NCBI RefSeq assembly: GCF_042610375.1
Contig: NZ_JBGJZL010000002.1
Location: 1 to 64,000, forward strand
DNA: 64,000 nucleotides
Origin: CTSoil-075 sp042610375
Lineage (GTDB): Bacteria > Bacillota > Negativicutes > DSM-13327
Direction of reading: 5' to 3'
The translations under genes and the position numbers were made by a program. This document shows positions 17,904 to 25,612 of the stretch, piece by piece. The notes beneath the pieces are model-generated. The model searched no databases. It saw only the letters and a list, made by a program, of their open reading frames with translations, and was not told the DNA's origin. How positions within the stretch are numbered: position 1 is the first letter of the stretch; each line of letters begins with the position of its first letter.

Positions 17904-19538
17904 GTGTTGGTGGTTGACAATCAATTGGTTTTTAAAAAAAATGAGCAAAATGATATTGTTACTGAGGAGTATTCAATTGTTCTTAATGACACTGGTATAT
18001 TTCTAACAATATATTCCTCTGATGTCGAAAAATCTTTAGTAAGTGAGGCAACAATCGTTGCACAGTTAAAAAAATGGGAAATCACTACATATAATCGTGA
18101 GATCATACTGCAGGCAATTGAAAAAGCCGATGGACAATCTGTTAAAGTGGCTGAGATACCGAAGCCAATAATAAAGACTGAACCCGATGTTCGTGTGCTT
18201 GTTGCACGTGATCGCATGGAAGCTTCATTGGAAGTGACTTTCCCGCCAGATAGTCGTTCTCTAAGCATGGATGAATTAGTTGAAAAAATTAATAAAATAG
18301 GTGTTATTTTTGGTATTGATTTGGAACTTGTAAAAAAAGCTCATGATTATCCTGGTTTTAGTGTAGTCTTCGCTAAAGCTAAAAAACCGATTGATGGTAG
18401 TCATGCATATATAAAACATCACGTTAATATTGAAAATAAAGGTCGTCCTGAGGAATTAGCTGATGGTAGTGTAGATTTTAAAAATCTTAATTTATTTACC
18501 ATGGTACAGGAAGGCGATTTGTTGGCTGAAAAGATTCCAGCAACTTTAGGTATGCCTGGGATGGATGTATTGGGTAATGAAGTTAATGCAAAACCTGGAA
18601 AAGATATCATGGTTCCTGCAGGAAAAAATGTGCAAGTTGTTGATGGAAAACTGCTTTTAGCTATGATTTCAGGACAATTATTAATTGCAAATAATAAAAT
18701 AAATGTAGTACCAGTGATTGAGATTAAAGAAGATGTGGATGTATCGACTGGTAATATCGAATTTATCGGTGATGTAATTGTGCGGGGGTCAGTACAACCA
18801 GGTTTTGTAGTTAAGGCTGATGGGAACGTAGAAATTTTTGGGACTGTAAGTGGCGGCACAGTCGAAGGTAGAAATGTCATTATAAAAATGGGTATACAAG
18901 GTATGCATCGTGGTCACATAAAAGCAAAAGAAAATGTCGTCGCTAAATTTATCGAAAATGCTACAGTGTATGCTGGTACTGATATTATAGTAAGTGATGT
19001 GGTGTTACACTCTCGAATTAGTGCTGGTAAAAAAGTCTTAGTAGAAGGAAGACGAGGATTAATTGTTGGTGGAACTGTTATGGCTGGTGAAGTCATTCGT
19101 GCAAAAGTCGTTGGCACTCAAATGGCAACAATTACTGCGTTAGAAGTGGGTGTCAATCCAATGCTACGCGAAGAATATCAACAAATTCGCGGAGAAATAA
19201 AAAAAGTAAATATATCTCTTGAAAAAACACAAAAAGCTTTAAGTATCTTGCGTTCAATGGATCAAAGTACAATGGCGCCAGATAAAAGAGAAATGCTTTT
19301 AAAGTTGACGAAGGCGCAATTTCATCTCGTTGGTCAAAGTGAAACCATGCGTAACCGTATGGCTGCCATTGAAGTAGAATTTGATGGAATGCGTGATGGA
19401 CATATAAAAGTATCAGACAGTATTTATCCTGGGGTGAAAGTTGTTATTGGTACGTTAGTTAAACCCATTAGTGAGATTCTGAAATTTATATCTTTATATG
19501 GTGAGGATGGGGAAATAAAAATAGGAATTTTTAAATAA
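17904..19538 (+). CDS. FapA family protein (DUF342)
   Basis: A 544-residue FapA/DUF342 protein. The centre is a right-handed beta-helix of polymer-forming type, visible as repeated short strands such as GNIEFIGDVIVRGSV, ADGNVEIFGTVSGG and TVYAGTDIIVSDVV, followed by a coiled-coil segment (about residues 415-490) and a short C-terminal domain. Start GTG follows a GAGGGGGAGG site. Family members often sit beside motility sigma genes, but the molecular role is not established; a cell-surface or scaffold role has been suggested. Confidence 0.85.
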   Translation: MLVVDNQLVFKKNEQNDIVTEEYSIVLNDTGIFLTIYSSDVEKSLVSEATIVAQLKKWEITTYNREIILQAIEKADGQSVKVAEIPKPIIKTEPDVRVLVARDRMEASLEVTFPPDSRSLSMDELVEKINKIGVIFGIDLELVKKAHDYPGFSVVFAKAKKPIDGSHAYIKHHVNIENKGRPEELADGSVDFKNLNLFTMVQEGDLLAEKIPATLGMPGMDVLGNEVNAKPGKDIMVPAGKNVQVVDGKLLLAMISGQLLIANNKINVVPVIEIKEDVDVSTGNIEFIGDVIVRGSVQPGFVVKADGNVEIFGTVSGGTVEGRNVIIKMGIQGMHRGHIKAKENVVAKFIENATVYAGTDIIVSDVVLHSRISAGKKVLVEGRRGLIVGGTVMAGEVIRAKVVGTQMATITALEVGVNPMLREEYQQIRGEIKKVNISLEKTQKALSILRSMDQSTMAPDKREMLLKLTKAQFHLVGQSETMRNRMAAIEVEFDGMRDGHIKVSDSIYPGVKVVIGTLVKPISEILKFISLYGEDGEIKIGIFK

Positions 19539-19591
19539 ACAAATCTGTTGACCTGGAACCGTATATCTATGGATTTATATTATATAGTGGG

Positions 19592-19933
19592 ATGGTGTTA
19601 ATTTTGACGATTAGACCAGTCGATTTACAAGTCCTAATTCCTAGGGTTACAGAAGTTGGTAAAACACAGCATATTGTCGATCATCAAGATACGTTGCAAC
19701 AACAACAGTTTGCTGATAAATGGCAACATATCTCAAGCAATCGCCAACAACAAGTACAAAGTACCGGCAAAAGTGACAGTAGCAAAGTAGGGCGGGATAA
19801 CCATCCAAAAGAACAAAATCATTCCAAAAATGAACAAAATCAACATAATCCTAAAGCAACTGATGCTGATATGGAGAATCACGCCTCAAATGAAGATCCT
19901 GTCCGTGGTAATTTGATTGATATAAAAACATAA
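19592..19933 (+). CDS. Small hydrophilic protein, unknown function
   Basis: A 113-residue polar protein rich in Gln, His, Asn and Asp from residue 30 on, with a short ordered-looking N-terminus (TIRPVDLQVLIPRVTEV). Low complexity after that suggests disorder. The start may be ATG 19592 or, more likely by the look of the protein, TTG 19604; neither has an ideal ribosome binding site. I recognise no family. It is framed by the DUF342 gene and the SwrB-like gene, suggesting a link to motility. Confidence 0.6.
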   Translation: MVLILTIRPVDLQVLIPRVTEVGKTQHIVDHQDTLQQQQFADKWQHISSNRQQQVQSTGKSDSSKVGRDNHPKEQNHSKNEQNQHNPKATDADMENHASNEDPVRGNLIDIKT

Positions 19934-19966
19934 CTGTGGTTTGGTAGATTGGCGTGATGAGGTGTT

Positions 19967-20476
19967 ATGATGTTTTATGGTAGCCTAATTGTAGGTTTAA
20001 TTTTTATCGTACTATTAATTTTTTATAAGCGAGATTTATTTATGAAAATGTTTTCTGGTTCAGTTACATCACCGACGAGTCGATTTCAGGAACAATTAGA
20101 ACAAACAGGTGATCTTGTTATCAAACGTTTAGAAGAAAAAATTGTTCAATTAGAATATTTACTAGAGGAAGCTAACCAAAAAGTAACGTTGTTAGATCAT
20201 AAAATTCAAATGGCGAATAAAATTTTGGATAAAGAACATACTGAAAAGAAATATTTAGATACTACAACAAATGTGGGTACAGTCAAACAAGTGGAAGTTA
20301 CTAAAAAAGCTTTTACTGATTTGAATATTGAGCATTATCGAAGTATGCCGCGTAAAGATAAACGAAGTTTAATTATAGAAATGACGGATTTGGGATATGA
20401 TATCACTGAGATTGCTAAAGCAACGGGTATCAGTAAAGGTGAAATTATGCTGCTATTGCAGTTAAATAAAAAATAA
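19967..20476 (+). CDS. SwrB-like membrane protein (DUF6115 type)
   Basis: A 169-residue protein with one N-terminal transmembrane helix (about residues 2-22), a coiled coil (about 45-90) and a C-terminal helix-turn-helix-like module (GYDITEIAKATGISKGEIMLLLQL). This layout matches B. subtilis SwrB, which helps activate flagellar basal-body assembly and which likewise lies between sigD and rpsB. Sequence similarity outside the C-terminal module cannot be judged by eye, so the assignment rests on architecture and synteny. It is the last gene before the rpsB promoter. Confidence 0.65.
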   Translation: MMFYGSLIVGLIFIVLLIFYKRDLFMKMFSGSVTSPTSRFQEQLEQTGDLVIKRLEEKIVQLEYLLEEANQKVTLLDHKIQMANKILDKEHTEKKYLDTTTNVGTVKQVEVTKKAFTDLNIEHYRSMPRKDKRSLIIEMTDLGYDITEIAKATGISKGEIMLLLQLNKK

Positions 20477-20500
20477 AAATAAAAATTATGGTTAATTATG

Positions 20501-20529
20501 TTGTTATGTAGATTATAGTATGCTATAAT
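20501..20529 (+). promoter_or_regulatory. SigA-type promoter of the rpsB operon
   Basis: TTGTTA at 20501-20506 and TATAAT at 20524-20529 are separated by an ideal 17-base spacer. The promoter sits about 110 bases upstream of the rpsB start, in the only sizeable gap between the motility operon and the translation genes, so it likely gives rpsB-tsf expression that does not depend on motility control. Confidence 0.75.
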
Positions 20530-20560
20530 TATTGAGGTTACAAATCCACACGCAATCTAA

Positions 20561-20598
20561 TTTTGTTACTGTGCCAGTTTATATTGGTGGAAACAAAA
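20561..20598 (+). promoter_or_regulatory. Possible structured rpsB leader
   Basis: In the roughly 100-base 5' leader, TTTTGTT (20561-20567) pairs with AACAAAA (20592-20598), with an inner CCA/TGG pairing. Ribosomal protein S2 controls its own operon through leader RNA in several bacteria; this hairpin could serve that, but I cannot match it to a known motif. Confidence 0.3.
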
Positions 20599-20637
20599 GA
20601 TGCAGATGGCGGCGGTAAATTAACAGGAGGTGTAGGT

Positions 20638-21339
20638 ATGTCAGTAATTTCTATGAAACAGCTTTTAGAAGCAGGTGTTCATTTCGGACATCAAACAAGA
20701 AGATGGAACCCTAAGATGGCTCCTTATATTTTTACGGAGCGTAATGGTATCTACATAATTGACTTACAAAAAACAGTCAAAAAAGTAGACGATGCTTATA
20801 ATTTCGTACGCGAAATTGGTAAAGATCAAACAGTTCTATTTGTTGGAACAAAAAAACAAGCACAAGATGCCGTTAAAGATGAGGCAATTCGTTCTAACAT
20901 GTACTATGTCAACGAAAGATGGCTTGGTGGCATGTTAACTAACTTTCAAACAATTCAAAAACGTATTAAACGTTTAAAAGAATTAGAAAAAATGGAAGTT
21001 GAAGGTGTATTTGAAGTATTGTCCAAGAAAGAAGTTCTTACACTTCGTCATGAAATGGAAAGACTACAAAAATTCCTTGGCGGCATTAAAAATATGACTA
21101 AGTTACCAGGAGCTTTGTTTATCATTGATCCTCGTAAAGAACGTATTGCTGTTGCTGAAGCTAAAAAACTTGGTATTCCTATTGTTGCAATTGTTGATAC
21201 CAATTGTGATCCAGATGAAATTGATTATGTCATTCCAGGGAATGATGATGCAATTCGTGCAGTTAAATTATTGACTGCTAAAATGGCAGATGCAATTATC
21301 GAAGCTAGACAAGGCGAACAATTAGAAGAAGCTGAGTAA
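20638..21339 (+). CDS. rpsB: 30S ribosomal protein S2
   Basis: A 233-residue S2. The start is ATG 20638, preceded by a perfect AGGAGG eight bases away; the frame is open upstream to 20563 but that part is leader. Family landmarks are SMKQLLEAGVHFGHQTRRWNPKM, WLGGMLTNFQTI and PIVAIVDTNCDPD. S2 binds 16S rRNA late in 30S assembly. It is paired with tsf as in nearly all bacteria and is driven by the promoter at 20501. Confidence 0.97.
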   Translation: MSVISMKQLLEAGVHFGHQTRRWNPKMAPYIFTERNGIYIIDLQKTVKKVDDAYNFVREIGKDQTVLFVGTKKQAQDAVKDEAIRSNMYYVNERWLGGMLTNFQTIQKRIKRLKELEKMEVEGVFEVLSKKEVLTLRHEMERLQKFLGGIKNMTKLPGALFIIDPRKERIAVAEAKKLGIPIVAIVDTNCDPDEIDYVIPGNDDAIRAVKLLTAKMADAIIEARQGEQLEEAE

Positions 21340-21355
21340 AATTTATATAATGAAG

Positions 21356-21388
21356 GGTAAGGGGGACAACATGTGTTTAACCCTTACC
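21356..21388 (+). other. Hairpin between rpsB and tsf
   Basis: GGTAAGGG (21356-21363) is complementary to CCCTTACC (21381-21388), with a 17-base loop, followed by TTTAAT. It may act as a partial terminator that reduces tsf relative to rpsB, or as a processing site; the loop is long and the T-run short. Confidence 0.45.
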
Positions 21389-21414
21389 TTTAATAGTAGA
21401 CAGGAGGATTTTAT

Positions 21415-22062
21415 ATGATAACTGCTGAAATGGTAAAAGAATTGCGCCAAACAACTGGTGCAGGTATGATGGATTGTAAAAAAGCTTTAGTGGAAACTAA
21501 AGGTAATATGGATCAAGCTGTTGACTATTTGCGTGAAAAAGGGTTAGCTGCGGCTGCAAAAAAAGCAGGACGGATTGCTTCTGAAGGCGTTGTTGAAGCC
21601 TACATACATGCAGGTGGACGAGTTGGTGTAATGGTTGAACTTAACTGTGAGACTGACTTCGTAGCTAAAACTGACAACTTCAAAACTTTGGCTAGAAATA
21701 TTGCAATGCAAATTGCTGCTGCAAGCCCTAGTTGCGTGAGACGTGAAGAAGTTGATCCTGCTGTCCTTGAGCATGAAAGAGAAATATTACGCGCACAAGC
21801 TTTGAATGAAGGAAAGCCTGCTAATATTGTAGAAAAAATGATTACAGGGCGCGTAGAAAAATATTATAAAGAAGTATGTTTGATGGAACAAACCTTTATT
21901 AAAAATCCAGATCAAACAATCACCCAACTTATCAATGAAAATATTTCTAAAATTGGTGAAAATATTTCAATTAGAAGATTTACCCGTTACCAACTTGGTG
22001 AGGGTATGGAGAAAAAAGCAAATGATTTTGCTGCTGAAGTAATGGCTGCTGTTACAAAATAA
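21415..22062 (+). CDS. tsf: Translation elongation factor Ts
   Basis: A 215-residue EF-Ts, the short form common in Firmicutes. It contains the N-terminal UBA-like module (VKELRQTTGAGMMDCKKAL), the TDFVAKTDNF motif that contacts EF-Tu, and the core domain with a coiled-coil region. EF-Ts exchanges GDP for GTP on EF-Tu. AGGAGG precedes the ATG. A strong terminator begins at its stop codon. Confidence 0.96.
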   Translation: MITAEMVKELRQTTGAGMMDCKKALVETKGNMDQAVDYLREKGLAAAAKKAGRIASEGVVEAYIHAGGRVGVMVELNCETDFVAKTDNFKTLARNIAMQIAAASPSCVRREEVDPAVLEHEREILRAQALNEGKPANIVEKMITGRVEKYYKEVCLMEQTFIKNPDQTITQLINENISKIGENISIRRFTRYQLGEGMEKKANDFAAEVMAAVTK

Positions 22063-22090
22063 GAGAACACTTTAGTGTTCTCTTATTTTC
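22061..22090 (+). terminator. Rho-independent terminator after tsf
   Basis: AAGAGAACAC and its complement GTGTTCTCTT flank a TTTA loop at 22061-22084, followed by ATTTTC. It overlaps the tsf stop codon and would end the rpsB-tsf transcript. Confidence 0.8.
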
Positions 22091-22139
22091 TAACGGAATC
22101 GGAAATAAAACATTTTCTTGATTCCAAGCAAGGGCAACT

Positions 22140-22170
22140 AAGACTTGGTACAAGCCAAGTCTTTTCTTTG
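22140..22170 (+). terminator. Second hairpin before pyrH
   Basis: AAGACTTGG (22140-22148) pairs with CCAAGTCTT (22155-22163) around a six-base loop, followed by TTCTTT. The same stem sequence with a different six-base loop recurs at 35265-35310. Confidence 0.6.
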
Positions 22171-22231
22171 GGTTCATTAGAGGATTTGGCAAAGTTTTGT
22201 AGAAATTATATTAAAGATAGGGGGGATACAC

Positions 22232-22957
22232 TTGGATACGGCAAAATATAAGCGCGTAGTTTTGAAACTTAGTGGCGAGGCGTTAGCTGGGCAACAAGGG
22301 TATGGTATCGATCCAATCGTTGTTGATTCGATTGCTCGTCAGATAAAAGAAGTGAGAGCTACTGATCTTCAGGTTGCTATTGTAGTTGGTGGTGGAAATA
22401 TTTGGAGAGGGTTAGCTGGAAGTGCAAAAGGTATGGATAGAGCTACAGCTGATTATATGGGAATGCTAGCTACTGTTATGAATTCTCTTGCTCTTCAAGA
22501 TGCCTTAGAACAATGTGATGTAGATACGCGGGTACAAACTGCGATTGAAATGCGTCAAGTTGCTGAACCATATATTCGTCGTCGAGCGATTCGGCACTTG
22601 GAAAAAAATCGAGTGATTATTTTTGCTGCTGGCACTGGTAATCCTTATTTTTCAACTGATACGACAGCTGCACTGCGGGCAGCTGAGATTGAAGCTGATG
22701 TGATTCTGATGGCTAAGAAAAATACTGATGGTGTTTATGATTCTGATCCACGATTAAATCCAGATGCTAAAAAGTTTGATGAATTAGCATATATTGAAGT
22801 TTTACAGCGTGGCCTTGGGGTTATGGATTCAACAGCGATTAGTTTATGCATGGATAATAAAATTCCTATTGTTGTCTTTAGCATTGATGAGCCAGGAAAT
22901 ATTTTAAAGGCTGCTTTAGGGCAAGATATAGGTACTCTTGTGGGGGATAATAAATGA
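22232..22957 (+). CDS. pyrH: UMP kinase
   Basis: A 241-residue hexameric UMP kinase of the amino acid kinase fold, making UDP from UMP and ATP. Motifs seen are VLKLSGEALAG, VGGGNIWRG, DYMGMLATVMN, GTGNPYFSTDT and KKNTDGVYDSDP. Start is TTG following AGGGGGGATA. The gene overlaps frr by four bases (ATGA), a very conserved pairing. Two hairpins lie upstream, so a promoter between 22164 and 22225 is likely, although I cannot pick it out clearly. Confidence 0.96.
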   Translation: MDTAKYKRVVLKLSGEALAGQQGYGIDPIVVDSIARQIKEVRATDLQVAIVVGGGNIWRGLAGSAKGMDRATADYMGMLATVMNSLALQDALEQCDVDTRVQTAIEMRQVAEPYIRRRAIRHLEKNRVIIFAAGTGNPYFSTDTTAALRAAEIEADVILMAKKNTDGVYDSDPRLNPDAKKFDELAYIEVLQRGLGVMDSTAISLCMDNKIPIVVFSIDEPGNILKAALGQDIGTLVGDNK

Positions 22958-23514
22958 TGATTAAAGAAATTTATGTTAGTCATGAAGATAAAATGAAAAA
23001 GGCATTAGATGCATTGCGGAGAGAATTCCTTACTTTAAGGGCTGGTCGAGCAACTCCGGCACTGCTTGACAAAATTACTGTAGAATATTATGGTACACCA
23101 ACACCCATTAGCCAGGTAGCCAATATTTCCGTACCCGAACCAAGGATGATTGCCATCCAGGCATGGGAAAAACCTATGATTGCTCAGATTGAGAAAGCAA
23201 TTTTAAAATCTGATTTAGGGCTTACACCAAATAGTGATGGGGTCGTTATTAGACTGAATATACCACAACTGACTCAACAACGACGTACAGAATTAGTGAA
23301 AGTTGTTCATAAAAAAGCGGAAGAAAGTCGAATTGCCGTTCGTAACTTCCGTCGTGATGCGAATGATATAGTGAAAAAAATGGAAAAAGAAAAAAGCATC
23401 TCTGAAGATGAAGGTAAAAAAGCACAAGATGATATGCAGAAATTGACTGATAAATATATTAAAGAAATTGATCAGATTATGAGTGCCAAAGAAAAGGAAA
23501 TATTGGAAGTGTAA
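22954..23514 (+). CDS. frr: Ribosome recycling factor
   Basis: A 186-residue RRF, exactly the usual size. It splits post-termination ribosomes together with EF-G. Landmarks include LRAGRATPALLDKI, VEYYGTPTPISQVA, IRLNIPQLTQQRR and RNFRRDAND. The ATG overlaps the pyrH stop. Coupling pyrH-frr and then isoprenoid genes is the normal order in Firmicutes. It is followed by a small unidentified reading frame at 23518. Confidence 0.96.
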   Translation: MMIKEIYVSHEDKMKKALDALRREFLTLRAGRATPALLDKITVEYYGTPTPISQVANISVPEPRMIAIQAWEKPMIAQIEKAILKSDLGLTPNSDGVVIRLNIPQLTQQRRTELVKVVHKKAEESRIAVRNFRRDANDIVKKMEKEKSISEDEGKKAQDDMQKLTDKYIKEIDQIMSAKEKEILEV

Positions 23515-23517
23515 ACA

Positions 23518-23721
23518 GTGAATACAGTTGCGCAATGTTTGTCTCTTGTAAAAAAGGAATTGGATGCAAATCATATAAATTATCGTATATCAAATTCACG
23601 GCCGACGCGTGCTGTTTCAAGTTTAGATGAAGAGTTGCTTTATGTCATACGGCAACAAATCGATATGGATGGTACTTATCATTTAACCGTTGCTGCTAAG
23701 ATGGGAAAGGAGAAATGCTAA
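23518..23721 (+). CDS. Small protein between frr and ferredoxin, unknown
   Basis: A 67-residue frame opening at GTG three bases after the frr stop. The protein (start MNTVAQCLSLVKKEL) looks like a compact alpha/beta fold, with no membrane segment and no recognisable motif. A ribosome binding site is weak but could be provided by the GGAAATATTGGAAG stretch at the end of frr, giving coupled translation. It ends four bases before the ferredoxin start, so the three genes are probably co-transcribed. Homologues in related genomes would confirm it. Confidence 0.55.
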   Translation: MNTVAQCLSLVKKELDANHINYRISNSRPTRAVSSLDEELLYVIRQQIDMDGTYHLTVAAKMGKEKC

Positions 23722-23725
23722 ATCT

Positions 23726-23893
23726 ATGGCCTATAAGATTAATGCAGAATGTATTTCCTGTGGTAGTTGTGCTACGATTTGCCCTGTAAAGGCTATTAGT
23801 GAAGGAAGTTCTCTCTACGTCATTTCAGATGAATGTATAGAATGCAGTGCCTGTGTGGCGGTTTGCCCTGTTGGTGCTATTTTGGCTCCATGA
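23726..23893 (+). CDS. 2[4Fe-4S] ferredoxin
   Basis: A 55-residue clostridial-type ferredoxin with two complete cluster motifs, CISCGSCATICP and CIECSACVAVCP, each CxxCxxCxxxCP. The start is ATG 23726, preceded by GGAAAGGAGAA; the frame is open further upstream without a site. Such ferredoxins carry electrons at low potential in anaerobes. Its placement just before uppS, dxr and ispG is notable because IspG needs reducing equivalents, but a direct link is only inference. A strong terminator follows at once. Confidence 0.92.
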   Translation: MAYKINAECISCGSCATICPVKAISEGSSLYVISDECIECSACVAVCPVGAILAP

Positions 23894-23897
23894 TTGG

Positions 23898-23927
23898 AAA
23901 CCCCCTCGCAAGAGGGGGTTTAGTTTG
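23898..23927 (+). terminator. Terminator after ferredoxin
   Basis: AAACCCCCTC and GAGGGGGTTT (23898-23907 and 23912-23921) form a GC-rich 10-base stem with a GCAA tetraloop, followed by AGTTTG. The short T-run leaves room for read-through into uppS. Confidence 0.75.
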
Positions 23928-23954
23928 TTACTAGATTATTCTGGAGGTCATACT

Positions 23955-24722
23955 ATGTGGAAAAAATGGTTTGCTAAAAAACCTGCAAAGAATAAAATAT
24001 ATGATACTGTAGAACGGGATAAAATGCCACAGCATATTGCAATCATCATGGATGGGAATGGACGTTGGGCTAAAGGGAAAGGATTACCACGTGCTTTTGG
24101 TCATCGCGCTGGTGTAGAAAGTTTACGTGAGATTGTTTACACTGCCATTGATATGAATTTAAAAGTGTTGACGGTGTATGCTTTTTCTACGGAAAATTGG
24201 AAAAGACCAGAAGATGAAGTGAATTTATTGATGAGACTTTTTTCTGAATATATTGATAGCGAAGTTGAGGACATGCACCGAAAAAATGTACAGATTCGAT
24301 TTATTGGAAAACTTGATGAATTAGCAAGTGAACTACAAGAAAAATTTGAAAAAACTCAGATGCACACTGGGAAAAATACAGGTTTAGTCTTAAACTTGGC
24401 AGTAAATTATGGCGGCCGAGCAGAGATTGTGCGTTCTGTTCAAATAATTGGAGAAAAAATTGCCCGAGGTGAAATGTTACCTCAAGAAATTACTGAAATG
24501 AGTATTCATGACAACCTATATACTGCTGATTTGCCTGATCCTGATTTACTCATTAGACCAAGTGGAGACTTTAGGGTTAGTAATTTCTTACTGTGGCAAT
24601 CAGCATATACAGAGTATTGGTTTAGTGATATTTTATGGCCTGATTTTAAACCAAATCATTTAATTGAGGCTATTATAGATTATCAGAAACGTGAACGAAG
24701 ATTTGGTGGATTGAAGAAATAA
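23955..24722 (+). CDS. uppS: Undecaprenyl diphosphate synthase (isoprenyl transferase)
   Basis: A 255-residue cis-prenyltransferase that extends farnesyl diphosphate to the C55 lipid carrier for cell wall precursors. The P-loop motif IIMDGNGRWAKGKG with its catalytic Asp, the ENWKRPEDEV region and LIRPSGDFRVSNFLLWQ are clear. The start is ATG 23955, seven bases after GGAGG; the frame runs through the ferredoxin terminator upstream, so the longer form is not real. Its product serves MraY and MurG encoded at 43-48 kb. Confidence 0.95.
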   Translation: MWKKWFAKKPAKNKIYDTVERDKMPQHIAIIMDGNGRWAKGKGLPRAFGHRAGVESLREIVYTAIDMNLKVLTVYAFSTENWKRPEDEVNLLMRLFSEYIDSEVEDMHRKNVQIRFIGKLDELASELQEKFEKTQMHTGKNTGLVLNLAVNYGGRAEIVRSVQIIGEKIARGEMLPQEITEMSIHDNLYTADLPDPDLLIRPSGDFRVSNFLLWQSAYTEYWFSDILWPDFKPNHLIEAIIDYQKRERRFGGLKK

Positions 24723-24741
24723 GGTTCAGGTAGGTGTTTGA

Positions 24742-25569
24742 ATGCTTGGTAAACGGATATTAACAGCAGTAATAGGAATACCCGTTGCTGCTTATGTAAT
24801 TAATTATGGAGAATGGTTATTTGCGACAGCAATTTTAATTTTAACACTATTGGCTTGGCATGAATTTTATACGATGTTACAAAATAAAAATATTAAAATA
24901 TATTATATTTTAGGATTTGTGCTTAATATTGTGATAGCAGGTTGTGCTTGGATTGGAAATTCTCAAGAACTAATCATGGTGATGTTTATAAGTACGTTGT
25001 TAGCATTGGTGAAAATAGTGACTTCTGGAGCTGAATTTACTGTGACCGATGCAGCTTTTTCACTATTGGGTATTTTCTATATTGGAGTTTCTTTTGCTCA
25101 TTTAATATTACTTCGCTATACCGATAATTCACAATACATCTCGACTTCTTTAGGGCAATTATCTGCTGGTGCAGCTTATTTATGGATCGCTTTTATTGGT
25201 ACTTGGGCGAGTGATACTTTTGCATATTTTGTTGGTACTTATTTAGGCAAGCATAAGTTATGTCCTAAAATTAGTCCTGGTAAAACAATAGAGGGAGCAC
25301 TTGGTGGTCTGCTTGGCAGCGTAATTGTAATTGTACTACTTGGAAATTTATTTAAATTATCAATTATTCATAGTATGATCATGGGATTGTTAATTGGTAT
25401 TGTTGCACCGATTGGCGATTTGGTGGAATCTGTAATTAAACGTTTTACAGGTGTAAAAGATTCTGGACGTATTTTGCCAGGGCATGGTGGTATTTTAGAT
25501 CGTTTTGATAGTATACTATTTGTAGTACCTGCTATATATTACTATATACATGCCTTTGTATTGAAATAA
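24742..25569 (+). CDS. cdsA: Phosphatidate cytidylyltransferase
   Basis: A 275-residue polytopic membrane enzyme forming CDP-diacylglycerol from phosphatidic acid and CTP. The C-terminal signature is complete: SDTFAYFVGTYLGKHKLCPKISPGKTIEG and IGDLVESVIKR...KDSGRILPGHGGILDR, carrying the metal-binding acidic residues. There are about seven membrane helices. Position between uppS and dxr is the standard Firmicutes arrangement. Confidence 0.95.
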   Translation: MLGKRILTAVIGIPVAAYVINYGEWLFATAILILTLLAWHEFYTMLQNKNIKIYYILGFVLNIVIAGCAWIGNSQELIMVMFISTLLALVKIVTSGAEFTVTDAAFSLLGIFYIGVSFAHLILLRYTDNSQYISTSLGQLSAGAAYLWIAFIGTWASDTFAYFVGTYLGKHKLCPKISPGKTIEGALGGLLGSVIVIVLLGNLFKLSIIHSMIMGLLIGIVAPIGDLVESVIKRFTGVKDSGRILPGHGGILDRFDSILFVVPAIYYYIHAFVLK

Positions 25570-25612
25570 ATCACGTTGTCATAATTTGAGTATAGTAAAA
25601 GGAGAGTGTATA

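Noticed and set aside
23847..23954. Longer N-terminus for UppS
   Set aside because: It would run through the ferredoxin gene and a terminator hairpin; ATG 23955 has a proper ribosome binding site.
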